DNA of 64,000 bases. Source: Arachnopeziza araneosa (Eukaryota > Ascomycota > Leotiomycetes > Helotiales > Arachnopezizaceae). Below, piece after piece: positions 1 through 10,626 of this stretch; position 1 is the stretch's first letter, and each line of letters begins with the position of its first letter. Location of the stretch: assembly GCA_003988855.1 (NCBI GenBank), contig QYAI01000135.1, forward strand, positions 1-64,000, given 5' to 3'. Both the position numbers and the translations under genes were made by a program. The notes beneath the pieces are model-generated. The model made no database searches. It was given only the letters and a program-made list of their open reading frames with translations, and was not told the DNA's origin.

Positions 1-932
1 ACAATTGAAGAATAAAATAATGATGATTTATTTGATGGGGGTGGTGGTGGTCCAAGCGGGGTGCCAGCTTCAGGGGGTGCCAGCTACTAGGGGGTCCGAT
101 TTATGATTGAGAGTAAAGCTTAAAGCTCGCAGGAGCTCAAACCAGAGCGCGTGAAATCACCTCTTATGCTTGTAGGGATATTTCCTGTGAAAGAAATGAC
201 GGGAGGGCAAAGGAACGATTTACCGTAATAATCATTGTTCGTGTAGTCTTAAAATTAGCATCTTATATCTCGCATAATTCTCTCTCCGCAAATTGTCGCC
301 GCTTTTCAATACATCAGTTAATTTCACACATACCCAGTAATGAAATATCTTCACTTCCTGATTGATATTCTACGAAAGCAGCGCCGCTTTCGTAAAGATC
401 GACCTAGGAGCAAGAATCAGGCCGCTTCTTGCGTTGTACTTGATTCTTTTGTTTCGCACGCTTTGAGTTGAAGTAATATAGTTCGACAACTTCCATTCTT
501 GAAATCAAATGGTCTTTAACCTGACTAGTATTTACGTTACCAATATGCTTCTCATCCTACCCCACTATATTTATATTTTAAGCGCGGAGAAGCCTGCTTT
601 TCGGGGTATGCTGGCGGGAAGTTTGCTCATTTTAAATTGACGCGATGTGGCCGTTACAGCATGTTGGTAGGTCTCCATTTGGGCCGAGCGTTTCGCTTTT
701 GAGGCTGAAGCAAAACCCAACAGCCTTACCGAGCGAGCGACATACAACGAAGTCCATTGTGAAGCTCGAGCGAAACTCGAGCGACCATTTATTTAGCCGA
801 GGTGCATGAAATACGCGCTGAATTCTGTTGGTTGTTTGGCCATAGTTACCGCCACCCAGGCTATGTCTTTGCTATATATCCTGGAGCAGCCGCGCTGTTG
901 CACTCCAAAACCCTTCCTACTCAAAATCTATC
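1..932. other. Non-coding stretch upstream of the secreted-protein gene
   Basis: I see no gene-like reading frame here. The only structures worth noting are short direct repeats: the decamer GGGTGCCAGC twice near positions 59-82, and the nonamer CTCGAGCGA at 765-773 and 776-784. A TATA-like site close to the next gene is listed separately. Confidence 0.5.
873..879 (+). promoter_or_regulatory. TATA-like element of the secreted-protein gene
   Basis: The string TATATAT lies 53 bases before the ATG at 933, followed by a pyrimidine- and A-rich leader. The spacing suits a core promoter with a short 5' leader. This is a sequence match only. Confidence 0.35.
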
Positions 933-1768
933 ATGCTGTCTTTAAGCCCTTCTATCTTGCTTTTTTGGCTCTTCATTGAATCATGCGCCGCAATCTGTTG
1001 CTACAATCACAATCCCCTATGTGTCTTGAGCGAGAGCATAACCTGCACCCCCAACTGTGCCGATGGAGTTTCTCAGTGCGATTTGACTACGCAAGTCTGC
1101 GCTGAAGATCACTTTGGTGGATGCGTGGATATTCTTACTTCGACATTAACGACCACTGTTACAAGTATCCCGGTTGTTTCAACGGTCACGGTGTATACTG
1201 CAACGAGTGATGAGATCGTCGCGACGACTACAAACACTGTAACTCAAACTTTAGAGTCGACCGTTGAAGTTACCTCAATCTCCAAGAGAGATGTAAGTTC
1301 TTCGCATTTTCTAGATCACATGGCATGCACAGTTACTAACCATCATAGTTCGGTACTTCAGGTACAACCGGGCCAATATCGACAAGCATAATGCCTCGTT
1401 ATGCTAATGGAACGCTGGGAGTGTTCAAACGAATACAAACTCCAACCGAGACCGTGACCGTTACTCTAATCAGTACCAACTTTAACTACTGCTCGACAGC
1501 GCAGGATCCAAGATGTACCTCAACGGTTTCCACACTCTCGATTAATCAAGTCACGGCATCCGTCGCAGTCACCACCACGCTTGTAGATGTAATTACGTCG
1601 GTCATTGGAGTTGAGAGTACGAAAGCGGCGGGTACGCTTCAGCCAGGGACTGCTACTGTATCTCCTACGGTATCTGGTGCAGAAAGTACTATTCTGCATG
1701 GCGGATTCTATGGTCAATGGGCTTTTGTTATTGTTGTAATGCTAGCAGTTCCTTTACTTGTTATTTGA
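933..1768 (+). CDS. Secreted Thr/Ser-rich protein, probably GPI-anchored cell-surface protein
   Basis: Two exons, 933-1292 and 1349-1768, are joined across a 56-nt intron with donor GTAAGT, a perfect TACTAAC branch site near 1333 and acceptor ATAG, giving 259 residues. Residues 1-20 form a hydrophobic signal peptide. Residues 18-66 hold about ten cysteines, and the rest is rich in Thr, Ser and Val (repeated TTT/TVT stretches expected to be O-mannosylated). The last 20 residues are hydrophobic and end in LLVI, preceded by small residues, as in a GPI-attachment signal. It would therefore sit on the plasma membrane or cell wall. The family is not identified and no catalytic motif is seen. The exon join is well supported because the frame stays open on both sides only with this intron removed. 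A C-terminal transmembrane anchor instead of GPI is possible. Confidence 0.75.
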
Positions 1769-2695
1769 GCATTCCGATGAATATATGTGATTATGTATCT
1801 ACAATAGTCATTTTCTGCGTATTTCGACGCTCAATAGAATAGGGGTATGGTAAATCCCACGGCGTCCACTTCCTTAGTGATAGTCAGAATCAGTTGGATG
1901 CTCAACCCACCTAGCGCTTACCTTTTTCATCAAGTACGGAAGCTCCGATTGAGAAGAAACTCCAATGACAATAAGTTCGTGCTCTACATCGCCAAGGTGT
2001 AGATCGTCTATCTTTGCAGGAAATGCAACTGTGCTCTGATGCTCTATAACTTGGAAGCCACAGTCTTCAGTACGGTGATTACTAAATTCGGATGGATATC
2101 ATGAACACAAATATTGTGAGTTTCATGCTCAAAGTGGGTCGAGATATGGAAGGGTCAAGTGTTATACCAGGGGATAGCAGAACCAAGTACGGCTTTTCCC
2201 CCGGTAGAGAGCCAGGTCAACCGAAACGAGAGTTTGGTCTGAAGTAGTGGCATCGAAAACTGAGGCGCTGCTGGGGAACATAATTTGGGATAGCAAGTTT
2301 GGCGAAGAGCAAAAAAAGGTCGGTGGTCACTGGATCTTTAACATTATCATCAACTCAGCATCTCTCTCGTGAATCAAAACTTGGAAGCTCGTGGGGGGGG
2401 GGGGGATGATCAGTATTGCAACTCCTGGCCGGACATTAAGGCTGACGTTCTTGGGAAAAGAAGAGACGCCGAAAGTGAGTCGGCCCCGAGTAGTGGTAGT
2501 GTCCGAGATCGGCTTCTTGCATTCTTTATGCGTAGCGCTAAAAATTGTAAGGCTCGTGGAACCCATTGGGTGTCACCTTCCCGAGTTATCATTTTCCACC
2601 CAACAATTCACTCGTATTAACCTCTTGTCCATCAAGCTTCCCTCAGTATTTTGCTCTTCTCTCCGGCTTTTGGCGAACAGATAACACAAGTAGCT
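1769..2695. other. Intergenic stretch with a possible decayed coding remnant
   Basis: No intact gene is seen. On the minus strand one frame stays open from 2098 to a TAA at 1874-1876 (74 codons, no ATG). Its composition looks like ordinary protein (it includes LIVIGVSSQSELPYLMKK) and it may be the 3' end of a lost gene, but I recognise no family. A run of 13 G occurs at 2393-2405. Confidence 0.35.
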
Positions 2696-4560
2696 ATGGC
2701 ACTGACTCGGGACGTACTTGGCTATCGAGGCCCTGCTCTTGATGTTTTGACCGCCACTGCTGCCGACCTTCAAAGGCTATTGGGTGAAGGCGAGATTAAG
2801 TCGGCGGATATTGTCGAAATCTACTTGAAATAAATTGAAAGCCACAACAAACGTGGGCTCAAATTGAATGCCATGATAAGCATTACCCCGAAGGCTATAC
2901 TTCTCTCCATCGCGAAAGGTCTCGATGACGAGCGAAGTTCAGGGAAAATCAGAGGTCCCTTGCACGGTATCCCAATCACCGTGAAGGTATGCATCTCGAT
3001 TGAGAGATAGTGACTCCGGTCTGAAAGTTGTTCATAGGATAATATTTGTACCGATCGTGCTCTTGGAATGGATACAACCTGCGGGTGCTTTGCCTTAGTG
3101 GGAGCTGAATGCAAAGGAAATGCCCCGGTCGTTGATTCTTAAGTCTGCCATCGTCGGGCCTCTTTGCTCTTGGCACTGATCTAAGTTAGCTTGTGAAAGC
3201 TGGCATGATTGTCATTGGGAAGGCAAATCTATCAGTGAGTCGGCTACTTGCCCGGATTGACAACTAGTAGACTGAAGTTGTTTCTAGGAGATGATAGGAT
3301 GGAAAGGATTCGGAACCACGACTGGCTGGTCAGCAGTAGGAGGGCAGACACAATCACCTTATACTGTCGGCAATCTTGCAAAGGTGAAAAGCTTCTGGGA
3401 CAAACAGTGAGTGTTCACGGCCCTCGTCTACGGAAGGATATGGAATCTCACAACTTGCAAAGGCCCCAGCAGGATCATCTTCTAGAAGTGTAGCGGGCGT
3501 AGCGGCGGGATTCGCTCCGCTGTAGCAACTAAAACGGACGGATCCATTACCCAACCAGCAAATCGTGCCGCGCTATATGGCATTAAGGCCACAGTCGGCA
3601 GCGTCTCTACGCATGGTACTGCACCTTGGCCTTCTCTAACAGACAACGTAGGAGGAATGGCGAAGTCCGCAGAAGACTTGGCACATCTGGTGGATGCCAT
3701 TATGGAAAAAGAAGGTGACTCAGAAAATCTCGCAAAAGATTGGGTTCGTTGACGATACCTTGTGGGGATTTGTGGACTTTATCTGCACTACGGACCCGGT
3801 GCTCATACAACAACACGTGCTGATTACAAGAGCACAAAATTGAGCCTTTCTGAGTTGGGAGCGATAGTTAGTGAAGATGTTCCATTAACTTCGATGGATG
3901 AACTTTAATTTGAAGGCGATAATGCTTTGGACCAATTGTGGAGTGAGCAACTCTTTGCCGTTACATTTGAAGAGCGAGAAGTACTACGCTAATGCTGCCC
4001 TAGCCCATGATTTTGCGAAAGCCTGGAAACAGTACCTCGAATTCTTCCCAACTGCTGCGGTGAGAGAAATTGCTGATATCGTGGATTTCAACAAGAAACA
4101 TGCAGAGAAAGAACTACCCGCAGGCAGGTTGGATGTTCAGCTTCCTGTACAGTGCGCTGATACCATAGAAAGAGTTACCAGGCCAGCAATTACTTGAGGC
4201 ATCGTTGAACGAGCAGATGTCCGAGCACAAGTATGTCGAAGCTGTCAATCTGATCGGAAGGCTGCCAAGATGGATGAGATTGATAAAACTCTGACTGAGT
4301 TCGGTCTCGATGTGATTATTGGCCCAATGGATGGAAGAATTCCAACCATTGCAGCAGCTGCTGGGGCGCCCATCGGCACTGTACCTCTGGGATACTTTAA
4401 GACAACCGGTCGTCCCTATAGCCTTGCCGTAGTCGCTGCCGCTGGACAAGAACGAAAGATCTTGCAGTTCATGACTACTTGGGATACTACAATGCCAAAG
4501 CGAATGGCTCCCCCGCAGTTAGTTGATTGGAAGGGTCAGGAGCCCTCAGAAAAGATCTAA
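2696..4560 (+). pseudogene. Amidase-signature hydrolase, decayed copy
   Basis: The frames carry the parts of a fungal amidase in order. They are: an N-terminal helix region (2696-2830); the segment around the catalytic Lys (GIPITVK, then an intron, then DNICTDRALGMDTTCG, near 2965-3090); the region before the nucleophile (GWKGFGTTTGWSAVGGQTQSP, near 3300); the Ser-rich catalytic loop (APAGSSS, near 3465); TKTDGSITQPANRAALYG (near 3535); and a C-terminal part ending with GAPIGTVPLGYF and a stop at 4560. It is broken by an in-frame TAA at 2831-2833, where relatives would have a Gln codon. A frame change near 3518 follows APL, and more shifts occur downstream (about 3730-4270). No single splice pattern I tried restores one frame. 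Amidases hydrolyse carboxamides to the acid and ammonia. This copy should not make an active enzyme. Confidence 0.8.
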
Positions 4561-4973
4561 CCTTCGCTCAGGAGGACTGCAAAAATCGGAGTTTATACAG
4601 TGTATTGGAACTGCACACTTGAACTTGCTAGATAGAGATGTCGAGAAACACTGAACATTAGGTATCCAATGAAGAAGACTGGCGCTTTTTTTGATGGTGT
4701 ATACCTACTGTTGCCAGCATGGATCATACCTATAACATCCTCTAGTTCAGGGGGTTCTGCGCCCATCCTAGCCCGAGGGTCGCTGTCCCTAAGAATTTTC
4801 TGCTATTAGATATATCCTAAGAACCCTAAGTTTCATCCCATTCTTTCTCGTCCTCTCTCTGTTTGTATAAAAAAGAGGACCTTGTTCACTCCTTTACTGC
4901 TACAAACAGGCAGAAAATGTTCCATTTTAACTTTACACATATTCTAAACTCAGAACCTTTGCCAGCAACGCCA
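4561..4973. other. Short intergenic stretch between convergent genes
   Basis: This AT-rich spacer lies between the 3' end of the amidase remnant and the 3' end of the HET gene. I see no gene. It presumably holds the two 3' ends. Confidence 0.4.
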
Positions 4974-7202
4974 TCATCCAATCATAACCAGTTTCCAGCT
5001 TCTCTTCAACCCAACCCACTCCTTTTCATCAATAGTCGCCGTACCGATACGATAAGCAATACCATCAGCCCACTCGACTACCAACGTCGTGAGAGAAGTA
5101 GGTTGTACCTCATCTCTCCCAATCACGACGAAATCTCTAGTGAAGCAGTCCTCCGTGTCATCGCATCGCGCTTCCTGGAGGACATCTACAGAAACTTCGA
5201 GTGATTCTTTCATGTGTTGAAATGGGATGTGTGAAGTTGTTTCCAAGCGAACGTGGCTGTTGATCTTGGGAATAATCATGTATGGTGAACTTGCTGCTGA
5301 TCCTGTTGAGAGTGCACGCTGAGGGGATCGAAGTATGGACAGCTGTGCGACGCTTGTCCAGAAGAGAATGTGTCCATAATGGGGTAAGTGCTTCGCTGTG
5401 GTGAGCATTTCCTCTGTGATCATTTGAGGTTGACCTTTCCATTGATGATGCAAGCTGAGACCCTGCGCCAATTCCAGTGATCGTCCAGCACTTTTGTTTT
5501 CATACCACTTCGATGAAGCAGGAGAATTAAGTTTCACTAGTTTGCCTTGGCCCTCACAGCTATAGAAGTTGATTTCAGGATTTTCGTCTCCATCTTCATA
5601 TGCTCCAAGCCAGCTGATCCAAGCTTGATTTTGGGACCCGAACCATGCTGCCCAACTCCAGCTTGGAAACTTGACTTTCTCTCCCACATGATGAGCATCA
5701 TAGAGTACACATGAAGCATGATTTCTTGTACCACCACCACGAAGCGTCCAAGCAAGCGACCTTCCAAACCCATTTTTGGGAACGCCCCAGAAGAATGAAA
5801 TATTACTCAAGGCAGTCAGCGCCTGACAAATACCGGAGAAAGCATTCAAGATGTCTGCCTCGAAGCTCAGTTGCCTTTGCATGTAAGTATTGACTAAGAG
5901 CTGATACAAATCTTCTGGAGACAGTTCATCGCCAACAGAAGAAAACCCTGAATCAGCTGGCCCTACATTCGTAGGAGCATGAAAAAAATGAACGTTAATC
6001 TCTTCCTCAAGGGCCACCTCCTCAAGCCACGTTGCACTCCAACAAGTCCAGTACACTTGCTGTTCAGTGAAAATCAGGTTCCTCTTCGATAAAATTTTCT
6101 CTTGCATTGTCCAGGCTCGTTTGATCCAGGTTGACTCTCGAACGCCGCCATAGAGCGGGCCATCAATGGCAGTCAGGTACGCATGGTCGCCAGCGTACAA
6201 AATGTCTTGGTGAATCTCTCGGGATCCACTTCGTACACCTGGAAGTCCAGCATTTGCATCAGCTCCCGCCGCAGCAGTAATTGTGAATGCTGCTAACGAG
6301 TATATAAGACCCATCTGGGCAAGCTGGACTTGCTGCACGACCGGATCGTCTTGGATAATACATAAAGCGTCAACCCAAAGATATCTCTCCCCAACTCCAC
6401 GTACGACTGTAATTGCATCGCTAATCGTAGTTGGAGGAATCAAGTCTTGAAGACTACCCTCGCGCCGAAGTTGGGCTGAGTTTGATGTCAAATGTTTGAG
6501 AACAGGCACAGTGCCCCAGCAATAGCTCAGGGCTACATATCGACATCCCTGTGGAGCATCTTTGATACACAATTTCTTCACGTCAATGACGAGGAGTGAT
6601 CGCAGCTCCTGTGCAGCATCGGACGGCCAAATAGAATGGAGACATCTGGCGCCGTGCCGTGTATCACAGAGCTGGATCCACCGAGAAAAAAGATCTAGAT
6701 TCCCCATGGAATGTACATCTCGCCCACTTGCATGCAAACTTTGCGATAAAATTGACCCCGTGCCATCAGTCGTTGACGGCTCGGGATTACTACACAGTTG
6801 TAGTTGAAGAACGTCGTATGGTTGCCCCTTCGCAGCTTCGTCAAACTCACACGGTAGCAAAGGGCCGCTGAATCCTGTGACAGAAGTCCGAGAATCTGTA
6901 CCAGCAGGAAATATTTTGACATCTACTCGAGAGGATTCCCAAGTAGGCACAAAGTCGTAAGGATCTGCATCCTCGGGCTCGGAATAACAATAGTTTGTAG
7001 TTCCAATCTCATATTGATCACTAAGCTTGACGGTGATCGCAAGACTGTCAAGGCGAGAGGAGATGAGCTTGCAAAGGTCACAATACTTTGATGTTTCAAT
7101 GACTTCAGACAGTGACTGCCGAGCGGTAGCAACACCTGCCTGCCCATCCACAGGCCTTGATTGGGATGGCAAGTTTAAAGCGCAAAATTGGCAGAGAGGC
7201 AT
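4974..7202 (-). CDS. HET (heterokaryon incompatibility) domain protein
   Basis: A single long exon of 742 residues. The HET domain lies at about residues 222-335. It has the hallmark block YVALSYCWG, then ISDAITVVRGVGERYLWVDALCI with IIQDD, and then the Y-S-x-A-x-F-T-I-x-A-A-x-G block. A later WTMQE block matches the usual W-x-x-Q-E motif. A Cys-rich start (CQFCALN and later CDLCKL) is typical of this class. I chose the ATG at 7202 because it opens directly on MPLCQFC and has A at -3. An in-frame ATG at 7253 would add 17 mostly hydrophobic residues in a poorer context. HET proteins trigger regulated cell death on allorecognition. Whether this one takes part in a compatibility system is unknown. 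The C-terminal 400 residues show no further domain I can name. Confidence 0.85.
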   Translation of the reverse strand: MPLCQFCALNLPSQSRPVDGQAGVATARQSLSEVIETSKYCDLCKLISSRLDSLAITVKLSDQYEIGTTNYCYSEPEDADPYDFVPTWESSRVDVKIFPAGTDSRTSVTGFSGPLLPCEFDEAAKGQPYDVLQLQLCSNPEPSTTDGTGSILSQSLHASGRDVHSMGNLDLFSRWIQLCDTRHGARCLHSIWPSDAAQELRSLLVIDVKKLCIKDAPQGCRYVALSYCWGTVPVLKHLTSNSAQLRREGSLQDLIPPTTISDAITVVRGVGERYLWVDALCIIQDDPVVQQVQLAQMGLIYSLAAFTITAAAGADANAGLPGVRSGSREIHQDILYAGDHAYLTAIDGPLYGGVRESTWIKRAWTMQEKILSKRNLIFTEQQVYWTCWSATWLEEVALEEEINVHFFHAPTNVGPADSGFSSVGDELSPEDLYQLLVNTYMQRQLSFEADILNAFSGICQALTALSNISFFWGVPKNGFGRSLAWTLRGGGTRNHASCVLYDAHHVGEKVKFPSWSWAAWFGSQNQAWISWLGAYEDGDENPEINFYSCEGQGKLVKLNSPASSKWYENKSAGRSLELAQGLSLHHQWKGQPQMITEEMLTTAKHLPHYGHILFWTSVAQLSILRSPQRALSTGSAASSPYMIIPKINSHVRLETTSHIPFQHMKESLEVSVDVLQEARCDDTEDCFTRDFVVIGRDEVQPTSLTTLVVEWADGIAYRIGTATIDEKEWVGLKRSWKLVMIG

Positions 7203-7724
7203 AGTGAGAATTGAGATGGGAAGAAAGAATAAAATCAAAGGGCCATGGGCCAAAACGGAACTTGATCAGTTAAATGGGAACCGCCTGCAGCTACTGAAGA
7301 TAGTCGAGTGGCTTAGACGAGCCAAAGGTGGTTGCGGCAGAGCAAGAGTGGCATGCTTACTAAGCAATGGGGAGCCCAAAAGAGAACGAGTTGATTGATG
7401 ATGGTTCTAAATCCAGAGCGAAATCGATATCGTCGACTTTCGTCTCGCAACAAAACTTTCGAGATACAAAAGAATTAATTATAACATACTTCCAAATCTG
7501 ACGCCGCCGTCAAAAGGGTTCGGTTTGGCAAACTCTTGACATTAGAATTGGATTCATCTACATGAAGCCACAGAGTAAAAAGTCTTACATCATACTGTAC
7601 TAAGATACTTCTGGATCTATGAAAAGAAAAGACATATGAATATATATCTCTCAGTCCAACACCTATCTTCAACCTGACTGTTGTGATATACGACGCAAAC
7701 GCCGACACATTCGCCAGTGGACAA
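7203..7724. other. Segments flanking the HET gene and the Ser/Arg-rich gene
   Basis: This is the common spacer between two minus-strand genes: the presumed promoter of the HET gene and the 3' untranslated region of the Ser/Arg-rich gene. No coding frame that looks real is seen. Confidence 0.4.
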
Positions 7725-9742
7725 CTATCGACTCCTTGAAGATCTCCTTCGCCTGTGTTTTGAGGACTTCCTACTCCCGTTCGGCCGGTGTTCATCATAG
7801 TGAAAAGAGTCTGGGGGATAGTAGTTATTCGAAACTTTATCCCGTCGAGGCCTTCCGCGTGCTGAAGTGGAAGCACGACGAGTGCCCTCAGTTTCCGATA
7901 TACTGCTCGCAGAACTTGGCATAGCTATACCGGAGTCATAGCTAGATGCCCCTGATGTTCTGCCTGATGCCATGGAGGAGTTTTGCGAAGGAGGGAACAT
8001 GTTCACGTTTGGCTCTCGAGACCTTGGCTGGTTAAAACCAGTGTGATGTCTAGAGTCAGTCGTTACGCTGATACCAGAGTCGTAACTTGGTGTGCGACTC
8101 TTTCCTGAGTGCTGCTGATGGTCACGGATTATTGATGCAGCCCTATTGATCGAAGTCGAACTGCTCCTGTTTCTCTCTGATGGTTGCTCATCCTCTTGGC
8201 TGATAGATGGTGATCTCCCACTTCTCGACCTTCCTCTATTTCTTTCCGTCTGTAAGTCATCCTCATGGTCGTGTGACAATGAAATGCTTCTTGAACTACT
8301 CTGTGTCATGTGCTGTTCGACGTCGGCACGGACTAACTTTTGCTTTAAAGCCCTTTGCTTTCTCTCCTTCGTTTGCGAATAGTGGGATGGATCCGAAGAG
8401 AGATGGTTGTTGACTTGCGCATGTGTATACCTTGTTGATTCATCATCAGAGGCTGTGCTATTGTGAAATAAAGAATCGTAGTGACTAGCTGATGAGCTTT
8501 CTCGAGCCCCGCTTTGAAATTCCGCTTGGCTGTCATCAGATCCGTGACCACGGTGTTGAGATTTTCTTCTGTTCCCTGAAAATGTTGAAAAACGATGCTC
8601 AAATTCTGTATCGGTGAGTTTCGAATGGCGCTTTGATCTCTGTGGAGTATATGGCTGGTGTTCCTCCCTGACCATACCGTGAGCTGAAGCCGCAGAGGAA
8701 TCTCTGCTATGATAATTGGAAGCTAATCTTCTTCCTTTTGGATTGAAGTCATCTATCGATTCATTCTTATGACCAGAGTTTAAAGATTGTCGCACTTCTG
8801 GTGTAGTGTCGAGATTGTGATGCCGTGATTCTTCATACCTGGACGCCAGATGATTGTCAACTCTCCGCAGCGTGCGTTCATGCCGAGTGCCAAATGAAAA
8901 GACCTCGCTCTCTTCGTCACTCAAGTCCATTCTTTTAGAATATTTGCTTGAATTTCGGGCACTTGGAGGCGAAAGCAGCTCATTTAAGTAGTAACCTTCG
9001 TTTTCCACACTTTCTGACGAGTAAGTTGGATTTCGCTCAGACGAGCGATACAGCGATGGGTCACGTTCATGTCTCTGCGATGGTATGTGTGCAGTCGGCA
9101 GCGGCTTGCGGGGCCGAATCACAGGGGCTGGACCTGGTAACTTTGAGTGACGTGGATGGCTCCAATCTCGCGGTGGTTTAGAACTCAAGTCCAAAGAGAG
9201 AGTTGATGTCGAAATAAAGTTATGCGGGCCAAGTAAGTCTGTCGAAAATTGCCTTAATGCGTTAATATTTAATCCAGCTCTCTCCATTCTCCACAGGTAA
9301 GATCGGCCCCCAGTCTCTCGCAGAGCAGCCCGAAGTTCTTTTTGGTCCTGTAAATCATGTTGCTTGTGTGCTCTCGACCTTTTCCAGGGTCAGCACGACT
9401 AATGTCATTTGGGAGAGCTTACAGTGCATTAGTGGTTTCGACGGCGAGTTTGACAGCGCGCCTACAATCCTCGAGCTGGTTCTCATGCCTACTAATTTGA
9501 TCATATCCGAAACACCAAGCTACTGAAGCCAGAAACTGGATCGACGCCTTATCGTTGTAGTCCTTGTGGTAGTTTTTGGCAAGTTTCGCACGTTTCTTGC
9601 AATGATCAACGAGATCAGTGGTGGGCCGATAAAATTCCTGAGGGATATGGTAGACAGCACTCAGCTGTGTGTCTTCCAAGTCATAAACCTCGTCGAGGAG
9701 AGTCCTTCTCAGCCTCTTAACCGTTTCGAATGATGATGACAT
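7725..9742 (-). CDS. Unassigned protein: helical N-terminus with long Ser/Arg-rich disordered tail
   Basis: Exon 1 is 9423-9742 and exon 2 is 7725-9372. The 50-nt intron has donor GTAAGC, branch GCTGACC and acceptor CGAG, and the joined frame gives 655 residues. Roughly the first 150 residues are helix-rich and ordinary in composition (LRRTLLDEVYDLED near the start, ending near LWRMERAGLNINAL). The remainder is low-complexity, full of Ser, Arg, His, Asp and Glu, with repeated SYDSGI motifs and a basic end (KHRRRRSSRSR). Such tails are usually disordered, heavily phosphorylated and often nuclear. I do not recognise the N-terminal domain. The ATG at 9742 is the first in frame and starts with a Ser run. 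A later ATG at 9287 would remove the folded part, so the upstream exon is preferred. Confidence 0.7.
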
Positions 9743-10626
9743 GATTCAAATGTTCGCTAGCCGAGGATCAGGACCACAGCCTTCTCACTCGAGGGAGTAC
9801 GCAATGATAAAGCATACCTTGTTTCCTTTTGGCTGTTGCTGCCGCAGGAATATCAACCCACTGGATGCTCAGACTGACACGTCGACTCTCTATAGTGCTC
9901 GTGCTGACAGATCATCTAACCAACGACGGCATCGACTGATTAATTATAGTTTAGATGAAGTGAAAGGCGAGGAAAGGCTAGCACTGTGGTTGGCCAGAGC
10001 GAAGCATTGAGGCTGTGTTCGCAGCTGCAGGTGATGAAAGTGCAGAAACCTGGCATGGACTCGCACCAGCTTAATGGAGCTCATCTAATCGGATCACAAG
10101 GAAAACGGCGGCGAGATTGGGATGAGGTCATCTATCTTCAGCCTGGATGCGTCATCGACGCGTTTCCCAGTTAAAAGTTGGCGGGGCTTGGTGAAGCCTT
10201 GGCCTCAAGTTCACAACACATCGCAGCCTTACTCAACCTATCCTCCCACAACTTTAAGCATCTTTCTTGGCCGGCCATCCGATCTAGATGGTTTTCTTAA
10301 TTTCAAGTCTTGCTCTTTCTCCAGCAATTCTATACACATCGCTCTGATCGAGATCTCATGTCGTAAGGCTGAGGATGCCAGAATAGAGCGATCAGTAACA
10401 ACGTCAGCCATTCTTCGCTACACGGGAGCTTCCATGACACGTCAGAGCTCAAAGGCACATCTTGATTTGTGTACCTCATCGAATTTCACATTGCCGAGTC
10501 TTTGTAAGCTTTATGTACTGATATTCGAGGCAAAAGACTGATTTGTCTGGTCCAATCAGTTTTGGGTAATAATATTATCTTCAAACACACCCTGAGAACA
10601 ATTGCTCGCGATTCGGCGACGCTTCT
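9743..10626. other. Divergent intergenic region between the Ser/Arg-rich and membrane-protein genes
   Basis: This stretch separates two genes pointing away from each other and should hold both promoters. The frames open here look like chance frames with skewed composition. I see no RNA gene or repeat. Confidence 0.4.

Noticed and set aside
933..1768. Two separate small genes (933-1391 and 1391-1768)
   Set aside because: A consensus intron with GTAAGT, TACTAAC and AG joins them in frame into one secreted protein with signal and anchor.
4863..5204. Plus-strand gene overlapping the HET gene
   Set aside because: It is mostly antisense to the well-supported HET coding region.
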